Assembly (NCBI GenBank): GCA_039190895.1
Contig: JBCCXY010000157.1
Location: forward strand, 1 to 6,345
Direction of reading: 5' to 3'
Source: Ovoidimarina sp039190895
GTDB taxonomy: Bacteria; Pseudomonadota; Alphaproteobacteria; Rhodobacterales; Rhodobacteraceae
Length of the DNA: 6,345 nt
Shown: positions 1 to 5,442 of the stretch, one piece after another
How positions within the stretch are numbered: the stretch's first letter is position 1
Layout: every line of letters starts with the position of its first letter
The notes under the pieces: generated by a model
Told to the model about the DNA's origin: nothing
What the model saw: the letters and a program-made list of their open reading frames with translations, nothing else
Database searches by the model: none
Program-made: the position numbers and the translations under genes

Positions 1-1543
1 CCTTGATGTCCATCTGCAGCGAGGTGATGCCGTTTTCCGTGCCCGCGACCTTGAAATCCATGTCGCCGAGGTGGTCCTCGTCGCCCAGAATGTCGGTCAG
101 GATCGCGTAGTCGCCGTCGTCTTCGAGGACGAGGCCCATGGCGACACCGGCCACCGGCGCCTTGAGCGGCACGCCCGCGTCCATCATCGAGAGGGACGAG
201 CCACAGACAGTCGCCATCGAGGAGGAGCCGTTGGATTCGGTGATCTCGGAGACCACGCGCACGGTGTAGGGGAAATCGGTGGGCGCCGGCAGGACAGCCT
301 GCAGCGCGCGCCACGCGAGCTTGCCGTGGCCGATTTCGCGGCGGCCCGGAGGCCCGAAGCGACCCACTTCGCCGACCGAGTAGGGCGGGAAGTTGTAGTG
401 CAGCATGAAGTTGGCGCGGTAGTTGCCGTGCAGCGCGTCGATGATCTGCTCATCTTCGCCGGTGCCCAGCGTCGTGACCACGAGGCCCTGCGTTTCACCA
501 CGGGTGAAGAGCGCCGAGCCGTGCGTCCGGGGCAGCATGCCCGTCTGACAGTCGATGGCGCGGACGGTCGTCGTGTCCCGCCCGTCGATCCGCTTGCCGT
601 TCTTGACGACGTCGCCGCGCAGAATGCTCGACTCCAGCTTCTTCAGCGCGGAGCCGAGGTTGGCGTCGGCCTGCTGCTCTTCGGTCAGGGCAGCGATGAT
701 CTTGGCTTTCACCTCGCCGACCGTGTTGGTGCGCTCCTGCTTGTCGAGGATCGCGTAAGCCGCGCGCATGTCCGCCTCGCCCGCGGCTTTCACCGCGTCG
801 TAGAGGGCGGAGTAATCGGGCGGCTGGTAGTCGAACGGCTCCTTGGCCGTGTCTTCGGCGAGGTCGATGATGAGGTCGATCACTGGCTGGATCTGCTCAT
901 GCGCGAAGGTCACGGCACCGAGCATCTCGGCTTCGGTCAGCTCATAGGCCTCCGATTCGACCATCATCACGGCGTCCTTGGTGCCCGCGACGACAAGGTC
1001 GAGCCGCTGCTCTGGGTTCAGCTTGAGCTGATCCATGTCCGACACTTCGGGGTTGAGGACATACTCGCCGTCCTCAAAGCCGACGCGCGCGGCGGCGATC
1101 GGGCCCATGAAGGGCACGCCCGAGATCGTCAGCGCGGCCGACGCGGCGATCATCGCGACGATGTCGGGGTCGTTGACCATGTCGTGGCTCAGCACGGTGC
1201 AGATCACGAGCACTTCATGCTTGAAGCCCGAGACGAAGAGCGGGCGGATCGGACGGTCGATCAGGCGCGAGGTCAGCGTCTCTTTCTCGGTCGGACGGCC
1301 TTCGCGCTTGAAGAACCCGCCGGGCACCTTGCCGGCAGCGTAATACTTTTCGTTGTAATGAACGGTCAGCGGGAAAAAGTCCTGCCCCGGCTTGGGCTCC
1401 TTGGCGTAAGTCACGTTGGCCATGACAGTCGTCTCGCCATAGGTGGCGATCACGGTGCCGTCGGCCTGACGCGCGACCTTGCCCGTTTCCAGTGTGAGCG
1501 TTTCCTCACCCCACTGGATGGATTTCTTAACTTCGTTGAACAT
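1..1543 (-). CDS. pnp: Polynucleotide phosphorylase (PNPase), N-terminal 514 residues; C-terminus lies beyond the left edge
   Basis: PNPase degrades RNA 3' to 5' by phosphorolysis, releasing nucleoside diphosphates; it is a cytoplasmic trimer and often a degradosome partner. The frame opens with MFNEVKKSIQWGEETL and runs uninterrupted to base 2. It contains the first RNase PH domain (about residues 10-145, with FFKREGRPTEKE and RLIDRPIRPLF), the all-alpha linker domain (about 150-240), and most of the second RNase PH domain (about 320 onward), which includes RTHGSALFTRGETQ and the active-site block ILTDILGDEDHLGDMDFKVA. D490, D496 and K498 correspond to the metal and phosphate site residues of E. 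coli PNPase. Full-length homologues have about 700 residues, so the KH and S1 RNA-binding domains are missing only because the window ends. The ATG at 1543 is preceded by AAGGA (1550-1554) six bases upstream. It lies downstream of rpsO in the same direction, as in most proteobacteria. Identification is essentially certain. Confidence 0.98.
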   Translation of the reverse strand, partial: MFNEVKKSIQWGEETLTLETGKVARQADGTVIATYGETTVMANVTYAKEPKPGQDFFPLTVHYNEKYYAAGKVPGGFFKREGRPTEKETLTSRLIDRPIRPLFVSGFKHEVLVICTVLSHDMVNDPDIVAMIAASAALTISGVPFMGPIAAARVGFEDGEYVLNPEVSDMDQLKLNPEQRLDLVVAGTKDAVMMVESEAYELTEAEMLGAVTFAHEQIQPVIDLIIDLAEDTAKEPFDYQPPDYSALYDAVKAAGEADMRAAYAILDKQERTNTVGEVKAKIIAALTEEQQADANLGSALKKLESSILRGDVVKNGKRIDGRDTTTVRAIDCQTGMLPRTHGSALFTRGETQGLVVTTLGTGEDEQIIDALHGNYRANFMLHYNFPPYSVGEVGRFGPPGRREIGHGKLAWRALQAVLPAPTDFPYTVRVVSEITESNGSSSMATVCGSSLSMMDAGVPLKAPVAGVAMGLVLEDDGDYAILTDILGDEDHLGDMDFKVAGTENGITSLQMDIK

Positions 1544-1578
1544 GTTGTGTCCTTGTCGGGACGCAGCCCCTGCTGTCG

Positions 1579-1607
1579 CCCTATTGCGTAGGGGCCCCAT
1601 TGCCCCT
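1579..1607 (-). promoter_or_regulatory. Competing small hairpins in the pnp leader, close to the ribosome binding site
   Basis: Two short stems share bases here. One pairs 1579-1583 with 1589-1593 (CCCTA/TAGGG, five-base loop). The other pairs 1590-1594 with 1603-1607 (AGGGG/CCCCT, eight-base loop). They cannot form together because they overlap at 1590-1593. They lie 25 to 53 bases upstream of the pnp Shine-Dalgarno. They could influence translation or decay of the pnp leader, but G/C-rich leaders form such stems easily. This is a structural observation only. Confidence 0.25.
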
Positions 1608-1701
1608 GACCCCTGTCGGTTCGTCTTACCGCACGGGGTACCATCGCCGGGGTCCGGGCGCAGGCACCCAAGGATGCAGTGAGCAGGCTCCTACCGGAAG
1701 A

Positions 1702-1724
1702 CACTGCTCTTGGGAAGAGCAGTG
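1702..1724 (-). promoter_or_regulatory. Perfect 10-bp stem-loop in the rpsO-pnp spacer (candidate RNase III / PNPase autoregulation hairpin)
   Basis: Bases 1702-1711 (CACTGCTCTT) and 1715-1724 (AAGAGCAGTG) are exact reverse complements around a three-base loop. On the transcribed strand the stem is followed by TCTTCCGG rather than a run of T, so it does not look like an intrinsic terminator. In E. coli, RNase III cuts a hairpin in the leader between rpsO and pnp, and PNPase then destabilises its own mRNA; this stem sits in the equivalent place, about 160 bases before the pnp start. Its second arm could also pair with the CTGCTC lying downstream on the transcript (1681-1686), which gives a possible alternative fold. 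The structure is seen directly; the function is inferred from position. Confidence 0.5.
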
Positions 1725-1789
1725 AGGCCCGTCGTCGTAGTGGTCTGGAGCAATCGCGCGGGACGGTCTCGTCGCCCGTGCGCGGGGAT

Positions 1790-1822
1790 TGGCCGGGGCC
1801 GCACCAGGCGGCCGCCGGGCCA
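1790..1822 (-). terminator. GC-rich hairpin just downstream of rpsO (3'-end stabiliser or weak terminator)
   Basis: Outer arms 1790-1794 (TGGCC) and 1818-1822 (GGCCA), GG/CC at 1795-1796 and 1815-1816, and inner arms 1797-1802 (GGCCGC) and 1808-1813 (GCGGCC) make a 13-bp stem with two single-base bulges and a five-base loop. It begins seven bases after the rpsO stop codon. No T tract follows on the minus strand, so termination would be incomplete at best. It may instead protect the rpsO mRNA 3' end or let part of the transcription continue into pnp, as the leaky rpsO terminator does in E. coli. Confidence 0.45.
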
Positions 1823-1829
1823 GCGTTTC

Positions 1830-2099
1830 TTAGCGGCGGATACCGAGGCGCTTGATCAGGTCCGTGTAGCGCTTCTCTTCCTTACCCTTGAGGTAGTCCA
1901 GCAGCTTCCGACGTTGCGCGACCAGCTTGAGGAGACCACGGCGGGAGTGGTTGTCCTTCTTGTGGGTCTTGAAGTGCTCCGTCAGCGTGCTGATGCGCTT
2001 GCTCAGGATCGCGATCTGAACTTCGGGCGAACCGGTATCGCCTTCCTTCGTCGCGTATTCCTTCATCAGTGCGGTCTTTTCTTCAGCCGTGATCGACAT
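1830..2099 (-). CDS. rpsO: 30S ribosomal protein S15
   Basis: S15 is a primary binder of the 16S rRNA central domain and helps form bridge B4 with the large subunit. The 89-residue product has the standard family length. Its sequence is diagnostic from start to end: MSITAEEKTALMKEYATKEG, then TGSPEVQIAILSKRISTLTEH, the rRNA-contacting HKKDNHSRRGLLKLVAQRR, and the C-terminal LIKRLGIRR. The ATG at 2099 is chosen because AAGGAG (2106-2111) lies six bases upstream; the same frame is open up to 2258, but that extension has no homology to the family. It is followed at 286 bases by pnp in the same orientation. A candidate promoter lies about 90-115 bases upstream, so rpsO probably drives its own transcript with read-through into pnp. 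The family is often translationally autoregulated through its 5' leader. Confidence 0.98.
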   Translation of the reverse strand: MSITAEEKTALMKEYATKEGDTGSPEVQIAILSKRISTLTEHFKTHKKDNHSRRGLLKLVAQRRKLLDYLKGKEEKRYTDLIKRLGIRR

Positions 2100-2164
2100 C
2101 GGGGTCTCCTTTTCAGAGGTTATGGCGCGAGCCGGGATGTCGTCCAGCAAGGCCCGTGGAGGGG

Positions 2165-2179
2165 CGGATCCAGGATCCG
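2165..2179. repeat. 15-bp palindrome at the presumed rpsO transcription start
   Basis: CGGATCC (2165-2171), one central base, then GGATCCG (2173-2179) forms a perfect inverted repeat; each half also contains the self-complementary hexamer GGATCC. It lies immediately downstream of the candidate -10 element of rpsO, about where transcription would start, so it could be an operator-like site or a 5'-end element of the leader. No regulator can be named from the sequence. Chance occurrence is possible at this length. Confidence 0.35.
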
Positions 2180-2187
2180 AAGCAGGG

Positions 2188-2216
2188 CGTATGGCGCAGG
2201 TCTTGGCGCTTGTAAA
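2188..2216 (-). promoter_or_regulatory. Candidate housekeeping promoter for rpsO(-pnp)
   Basis: On the minus strand TTTACA (2211-2216) resembles the -35 consensus at five of six positions. After a 17-base spacer, CATACG (2188-2193) stands in the -10 position but matches only the central ATA. It would start transcription near 2181, leaving a leader of about 80 bases before the rpsO ATG. Alphaproteobacterial -10 elements are often weakly conserved, so this is plausible but unproven. Confidence 0.4.
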
Positions 2217-2268
2217 GCCCCGCTGTGCGGGCGGCTGACGCTGCTGGCTTTGCCGCACGGGCCGGGGC
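2217..2268 (-). terminator. Interrupted GC-rich stem-loop downstream of the RTX gene
   Basis: Outer arms 2217-2222 (GCCCCG) and 2263-2268 (CGGGGC) and inner arms 2225-2230 (GTGCGG) and 2253-2258 (CCGCAC) make a 12-bp interrupted stem with a 22-base loop. On the minus strand it is followed by only TTT, which is also the beginning of the candidate rpsO -35 element. It lies 33 bases past the stop codon of the RTX gene and could end that transcript. The long loop and short T run make it a moderate candidate only. Confidence 0.35.
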
Positions 2269-2300
2269 TGCTGCCCGACTGCCTGGGCGCCACCTTTACG

Positions 2301-3272
2301 TCAGGCGATTGTGCCCAGTGTAGTGAGACCGGAGGCCGCCTGAAACGTTACCGCATCAAGCGACACGTCACCATCGGACTGGACGCGGGCCAGCACCTCT
2401 CCATCGCCCATCAAGCGGACGACGTCCGGCATGTCCGGGTCTTCGGCGAGGCTCAACTCGGGCGGCGCGTCCTCACTATAATCGTCCCAGATTACCACCA
2501 ACGCGTCCTCGTCCTGATCGAAATCCTCAATGAGGGGCGCGGTTTCGGCGGATGAGTCCGTGTCTGCGTCCGGCGCTCCGGGAAAGGGCATGCCCGGTGT
2601 CAGACCTGGCCCGAACGCAAAGACGTCTGCACCGTCGCCCCCCTCTGCGAGGTCGTGGTCGCTCAAGACGAGCAGATCGTCCCCGGCACCACCGGACAGG
2701 CTGTCCTGGCCGTCTCGCGCTGCTTCGCCATCGGCCGAGACCGTGCTGAGAGTATCGTTCCCCTCGCCGCCCCGCAGCGTATCGTTACCTGCCCCATCGG
2801 AGAGGCTGTCGTCTCCCATGCCGCCGCTGAGAAAATCATCGCCATAGTCGCCGAACAACGTGTCATCACCGGCGTCTCCCTCCAGGGTTTCCGCGTCCGC
2901 GCTGCCGTAGAAATGCTGGCCGGGGAGGCCTGCGCCCGCGTCATTCGCGGCCGCGTCCGGCTCCAGAGTAAGGTCATGGCCCCACCAGGCGGTCTGGCCT
3001 GCGTCGCCCCGAGCAACGCCGCCCTGGCCGGTGTCGCCGAGACCATCGACCGAGGGCGCCGCACCTTCGACAGCATCGCCAGGCGCGGCTTCGTATGCCT
3101 CCGCGTCTTCGGCCAAAGCGACACTGAGCGGGCTTTCGCCAGCGCCACTGCCATCGGAGAGGGGCGCTTCATCCTCATCGTCGCTGTCGTCATTGCTCTC
3201 CGCGCGGTCGAACATCGTCGGCATCGACAGCCCGGCGATGAGCGTCCCCAGAATTCCCAATGCGCCTAACAT
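2301..3272 (-). CDS. Acidic RTX-repeat calcium-binding protein (hemolysin-type Ca-binding repeats)
   Basis: The 323-residue product is probably exported and folds by binding calcium; its exact role is unknown. Residues 1-20 are a hydrophobic segment without charge (MLGALGILGTLIAGLSMPTM) that could act as a membrane anchor or uncleaved signal. Residues 23-115 are a low-complexity acidic linker. Residues 123-176 contain six consecutive nonapeptides of the GGxGxDxLx type (for example GDAGDDTLF, GGMGDDSLS, GGEGNDTLS), and two more lie at about 194-202 and 211-219. The C-terminal part (about 247-312) starts with IEDFDQDEDALVV and resembles the tail of small RTX proteins that are frequent in Rhodobacteraceae. 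I count about 74 Asp/Glu against six Arg, with no Lys and no Cys. The ATG at 3272 has GAGGA (3277-3281) four bases upstream. No RTX-toxin acyltransferase, protease or type I secretion genes are visible nearby. It is not a full-size toxin. Confidence 0.85.
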   Translation of the reverse strand: MLGALGILGTLIAGLSMPTMFDRAESNDDSDDEDEAPLSDGSGAGESPLSVALAEDAEAYEAAPGDAVEGAAPSVDGLGDTGQGGVARGDAGQTAWWGHDLTLEPDAAANDAGAGLPGQHFYGSADAETLEGDAGDDTLFGDYGDDFLSGGMGDDSLSDGAGNDTLRGGEGNDTLSTVSADGEAARDGQDSLSGGAGDDLLVLSDHDLAEGGDGADVFAFGPGLTPGMPFPGAPDADTDSSAETAPLIEDFDQDEDALVVIWDDYSEDAPPELSLAEDPDMPDVVRLMGDGEVLARVQSDGDVSLDAVTFQAASGLTTLGTIA

Positions 3273-3316
3273 GTTGTCCTCGTTGCCACCGCACAGCCTC
3301 GCGGTCGGTCTAGGAC

Positions 3317-3345
3317 AAAATCCTTGCCAACTCCCTTACTCGCAA
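3317..3345 (-). promoter_or_regulatory. Possible promoter of the RTX gene
   Basis: On the minus strand TTGCGA (3340-3345), a 17-base spacer and GATTTT (3317-3322) resemble a weak sigma-70-type promoter. It would start transcription near 3310, about 38 bases before the ATG. The -35 hexamer overlaps one arm of the perfect inverted repeat at 3333-3370, which would suit repression or activation at that site. The -10 match is poor. Confidence 0.3.
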
Positions 3346-3370
3346 CTTAACCGATACGCGCGAGTAAGGG
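3333..3370. repeat. Perfect 11-bp inverted repeat between the hydrolase and the RTX gene
   Basis: CCCTTACTCGC (3333-3343) and GCGAGTAAGGG (3360-3370) are exact reverse complements separated by 16 bases. The repeat lies 34 bases past the hydrolase stop codon and 61 bases before the RTX start. It may be a transcription-factor operator for the RTX gene, since one arm overlaps a possible -35 element, or a stem-loop at the end of the hydrolase transcript. No T run follows on the minus strand, which argues against an intrinsic terminator. Confidence 0.55.
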
Positions 3371-3403
3371 GCCGGACCCCGCGCGCCTGGTGATGCCAAC
3401 CGG

Positions 3404-4300
3404 CTAGGCGTGGCCCATCAGGAACGGCACAAAAGTGGAGACGAACCCATCCGGGTCCTCTTCCATCGAGAAATGGCCAGACTGACTCATCGACGTGGTG
3501 ACCGTGTCGGCCCAAGCCGCCCACAGGCCAGCGGGGTCTTCCGTTTGCGCCGGAAACCCGTGGGCGCCGTAGCGAAAGTGCAGCGGCACTCTGATCCGCG
3601 CGTTTTGGCGCCGGCTTTCCAGATCGATCTGCCGGTCGGTGGTCGCCCCGGCGCGGTAATCGGCACACATCGCGGCGCACCGCGCTGGCGTGGCCATCTG
3701 CGCTCGATAGGACGCCAGCGCGGCGGCGCTGAATGGCGACAGATCGCCGGAAGCCGTCCATTGCGCGATCGTCCAGTCGAGATAGGCCTCCGGATCGGCG
3801 AGGATCATGCGCTCCGGCAGCGGGGCGGGTTGAGCCAGGAAGGTCCAATGATACGCTGCCAGGGCAATCTCCGCGTTCCACGCCGCCCACCAATCCGATG
3901 TCGGCACCACATCGCAGATGCCGAGACGCAGCACGTGGCGGGGATGGTCCAGCGCAAAGCGATAGGCCACCCGCGCCCCGCGATCATGCCCGATGATATG
4001 CGCCTCCTCCAGACCCAACGCCTGCATCAGCCCGACGATATCCTGCGCCATGCGTCGCTTGGAATAAACGGTGTGATCCGCGTCATCCTCGGGCGCGTCG
4101 CTCGCCCCGTAGCCGCGCAGATCGGGCACGATGACGTCAAAGTACTGGGCAAACGCCGGAGCGACGGGCGCCCAGGTCATATGGTTTTGCGGATAACCGT
4201 GCAGAAGGATGAGCGGTGTGCCCTCACCTGCGCGATGGACAGAGAGGTGCACCTCTCCGACGTCGACACGCGCGACCTCAAATCCCTGGATCCCGCTCAT
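3404..4300 (-). CDS. Alpha/beta hydrolase, fluoroacetate/haloacetate dehalogenase type
   Basis: The 298-residue product is a cytoplasmic alpha/beta-hydrolase. The family hydrolyses haloacetates to glycolate and halide through an aspartyl ester (EC 3.8.1.3). Visible parts are the oxyanion-hole HGYPQNHMTW (34-43), the PDLRGYGASD strand (59-68), and the nucleophile elbow GHDRGAR with D106, R107 and R110. D130 and H276 (SGHFSME) complete the triad. H151-W152, W181 and Y215 match the halide pocket of Rhodopseudomonas fluoroacetate dehalogenase RPA1163 (as I remember it: D110, R111, R114, D134, H155, W156, W185, Y219, H280), all with a constant offset of four. The start at 4300 is preferred because GGAGG (4306-4310) lies five bases upstream; the ATG at 4336 has no such site. 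Substrate is inferred from residues; related proteins may act on other haloacids or epoxides. It ends before the inverted repeat at 3333-3370 and looks monocistronic. Confidence 0.85.
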   Translation of the reverse strand: MSGIQGFEVARVDVGEVHLSVHRAGEGTPLILLHGYPQNHMTWAPVAPAFAQYFDVIVPDLRGYGASDAPEDDADHTVYSKRRMAQDIVGLMQALGLEEAHIIGHDRGARVAYRFALDHPRHVLRLGICDVVPTSDWWAAWNAEIALAAYHWTFLAQPAPLPERMILADPEAYLDWTIAQWTASGDLSPFSAAALASYRAQMATPARCAAMCADYRAGATTDRQIDLESRRQNARIRVPLHFRYGAHGFPAQTEDPAGLWAAWADTVTTSMSQSGHFSMEEDPDGFVSTFVPFLMGHA

Positions 4301-4359
4301 CTCGCCCTCCGTCCCGTGCACAGACCCGCCGGGCATTGCTGCGGCCCAGCTTCGCCCAG

Positions 4360-4388
4360 CCTAAGCGATATCGCGCCCAGAACGTCAA
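4360..4388 (-). promoter_or_regulatory. Candidate promoter of the hydrolase gene
   Basis: On the minus strand TTGACG (4383-4388) is a five-of-six match to the -35 consensus. A 17-base spacer leads to CTTAGG (4360-4365), and the overlapping TAGGCT two bases on is an alternative -10. It would give a leader of about 50-55 bases ahead of the ATG at 4300. It lies between the IS481 remnant and the gene, so the hydrolase appears to have kept its own promoter. Confidence 0.4.
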
Positions 4389-4498
4389 GACGGCGCCATC
4401 CGCCACCGCTGCAGCAGGCCCGGTTCTTGCCGGGATCGTCACGGCCACGCATCTGCTCCCCCTCATGGCCACATGCGCTGGCACGAGGATTGCCCCAA
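4389..4498. other. Short stretch without a recognisable feature
   Basis: Between the hydrolase promoter region and the last recognisable IS481 codons I see no convincing gene, RNA or repeat. It should contain the outer end of the IS481 element, but no terminal inverted repeat could be identified. Open frames crossing it on both strands have no family resemblance. Confidence 0.4.
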
Positions 4499-5412
4499 GG
4501 TGACCAGTCCCGGCATTTGGTGGGGCGGATCAAGGGTGGATCGATCTGACTCTGAAGTCCGAATCTTGCCCATACACGCGCGAAGTTTGAGCGTTCACCA
4601 TTGTCCGCCGTCGATCCGAAGAGAAGGGTCACCGATCATAATGAGCTGATTGGCGAAGGGGCAGGCGTCGCGGGCGGATGCGAGGGGCCCACGCAACATA
4701 GGATGGCGGACTTGCTGGGATCGCGACGTTCCGGCTCCAATTGATCCGCTGGGTCAATAGATAAACGTCTCCCCTGTGCTTGGGTGTCCGGTTCATGCGG
4801 TCCACCTGGTCGTGCGTCCAGGGGTGGTACGGCTTCGTCAGAGAATGCTCAATCCCGCGTGCCGGCGTCCTCGGACCGATGGCGGACTTCGGCGCGCCCT
4901 TGCCATGTCGGAAGGGATCGTAGGCCCTTGAGGCCGCGTGAACCCTGAGGAGGTCGAACCGCGCCGGATGGGTGCAAACCATGTTGCGGTTCCCAGGCTG
5001 GTCGGCCAATGCTCGCATCGCCTGCCTGACGGCTGTGGGAGACGCCGATCGGCTGGCGCCTGAGCTGCTGCCTTTGGGGCTTGTCACCGTCCCTATCGCC
5101 ACCCTTCTCAGGCAGGCGTGAGATCCATGGGCCAGGATCGCCCGGACCAATGGCGCGACGTGGCGCATCGCTGCAAGCATCAATGCAACGATGATCGCGT
5201 CAGATGCGGGATCGGCGTTAGCAGGGCGTCGAGACGATCATTAAGCGGGAGCACCATATGCCGTTGGAATACAACGATAACCGCGTCCTCTTCTGGGCTT
5301 GGAACGATTGCGCGAGGCGCTTTGGGCCAAGTCCTGCGCTCTTCGACGTCCTGAGATCTACAACCGCCGGTCGTTTTCGCCCCTTCGCGACCGTCTTTGG
5401 CAATCGTCGGGA
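4499..5412 (-). pseudogene. Decayed IS481-family transposase, broken into several frames
   Basis: Read from 5412 downwards, successive pieces of an IS481-type transposase appear in different frames. 5412-5344 gives SRRLPKTVAKGRKRPAVVDL, the end of the N-terminal helix-turn-helix region. 5329-5183 gives APRAIVPSPEEDAVIVVFQR then MVLPLNDRLDALLTPIPHLT, followed by RSSLH and an in-frame TGA at 5180-5182. 5129-5036 gives, after restoring one base, HGISRLPE then GDKPQRQQLRRQPIGVSH. 4853-4785 gives IEHSLTKPYHPWTHDQVDRM and NRT, the block around the last acidic residue of the DDE triad, with Asp where the family has Glu. 4767-4738 gives RLSIDPADQL. 4587-4499 gives NFAR, then KIRTSESDRSTLDPPHQMPG. Intact members have about 300-330 codons. 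The central part with the first two catalytic acids was not recognised, and two segments (4591-4737, 4857-5035) do not fit the family. It cannot encode an active enzyme. I rely on remembered family sequence for the alignment. Confidence 0.8.
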
Positions 5413-5442
5413 AAACGCTTCACTGCGGGGTGTTGAAGATGC
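5411..5442 (+). repeat. Left terminal inverted repeat of the IS1182-like remnant
   Basis: This segment and the reverse complement of 6180-6211 match at 25 of 32 positions, with an unbroken core GGGGTGTTGAAGA (5427-5439 here). The outer few bases also read as IS481 coding sequence, so the exact tip of the element is uncertain. Confidence 0.7.

Noticed and set aside
71..1591. 506-codon plus-strand open frame
   Set aside because: It lies antisense to pnp, whose minus-strand translation matches PNPase along its full length; the plus-strand product has no recognisable domain.
1450..1704. 84-codon minus-strand frame that overlaps the pnp start (possible leader peptide)
   Set aside because: It begins with GTG inside the hairpin arm, has no good ribosome binding site and runs out of phase deep into pnp; it looks like chance.
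2655..3269. Plus- and minus-strand frames overlapping the RTX gene
   Set aside because: The RTX frame has clear nonapeptide repeats; the others are out-of-phase readings of the same repeats.
3344..3359. TTAAC motif in the loop of the inverted repeat, as a CtrA site
   Set aside because: Only one half-site is present; the second half at the required spacing is missing.
4301..4336. Upstream ATG at 4336 as the hydrolase start
   Set aside because: No Shine-Dalgarno lies before it, the extra twelve residues do not fit the family N-terminus, and the ATG at 4300 has GGAGG at good spacing.
3410..4549. 379-codon plus-strand open frame
   Set aside because: Antisense to the hydrolase gene, rich in Arg and Pro as expected of a shadow in GC-rich DNA, with no family resemblance.
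4297..4632. 111-codon minus-strand frame ahead of the hydrolase
   Set aside because: It is an out-of-phase reading of the IS481 tail and the hydrolase leader; the IS481 C-terminus is recognisable in another frame of the same bases.
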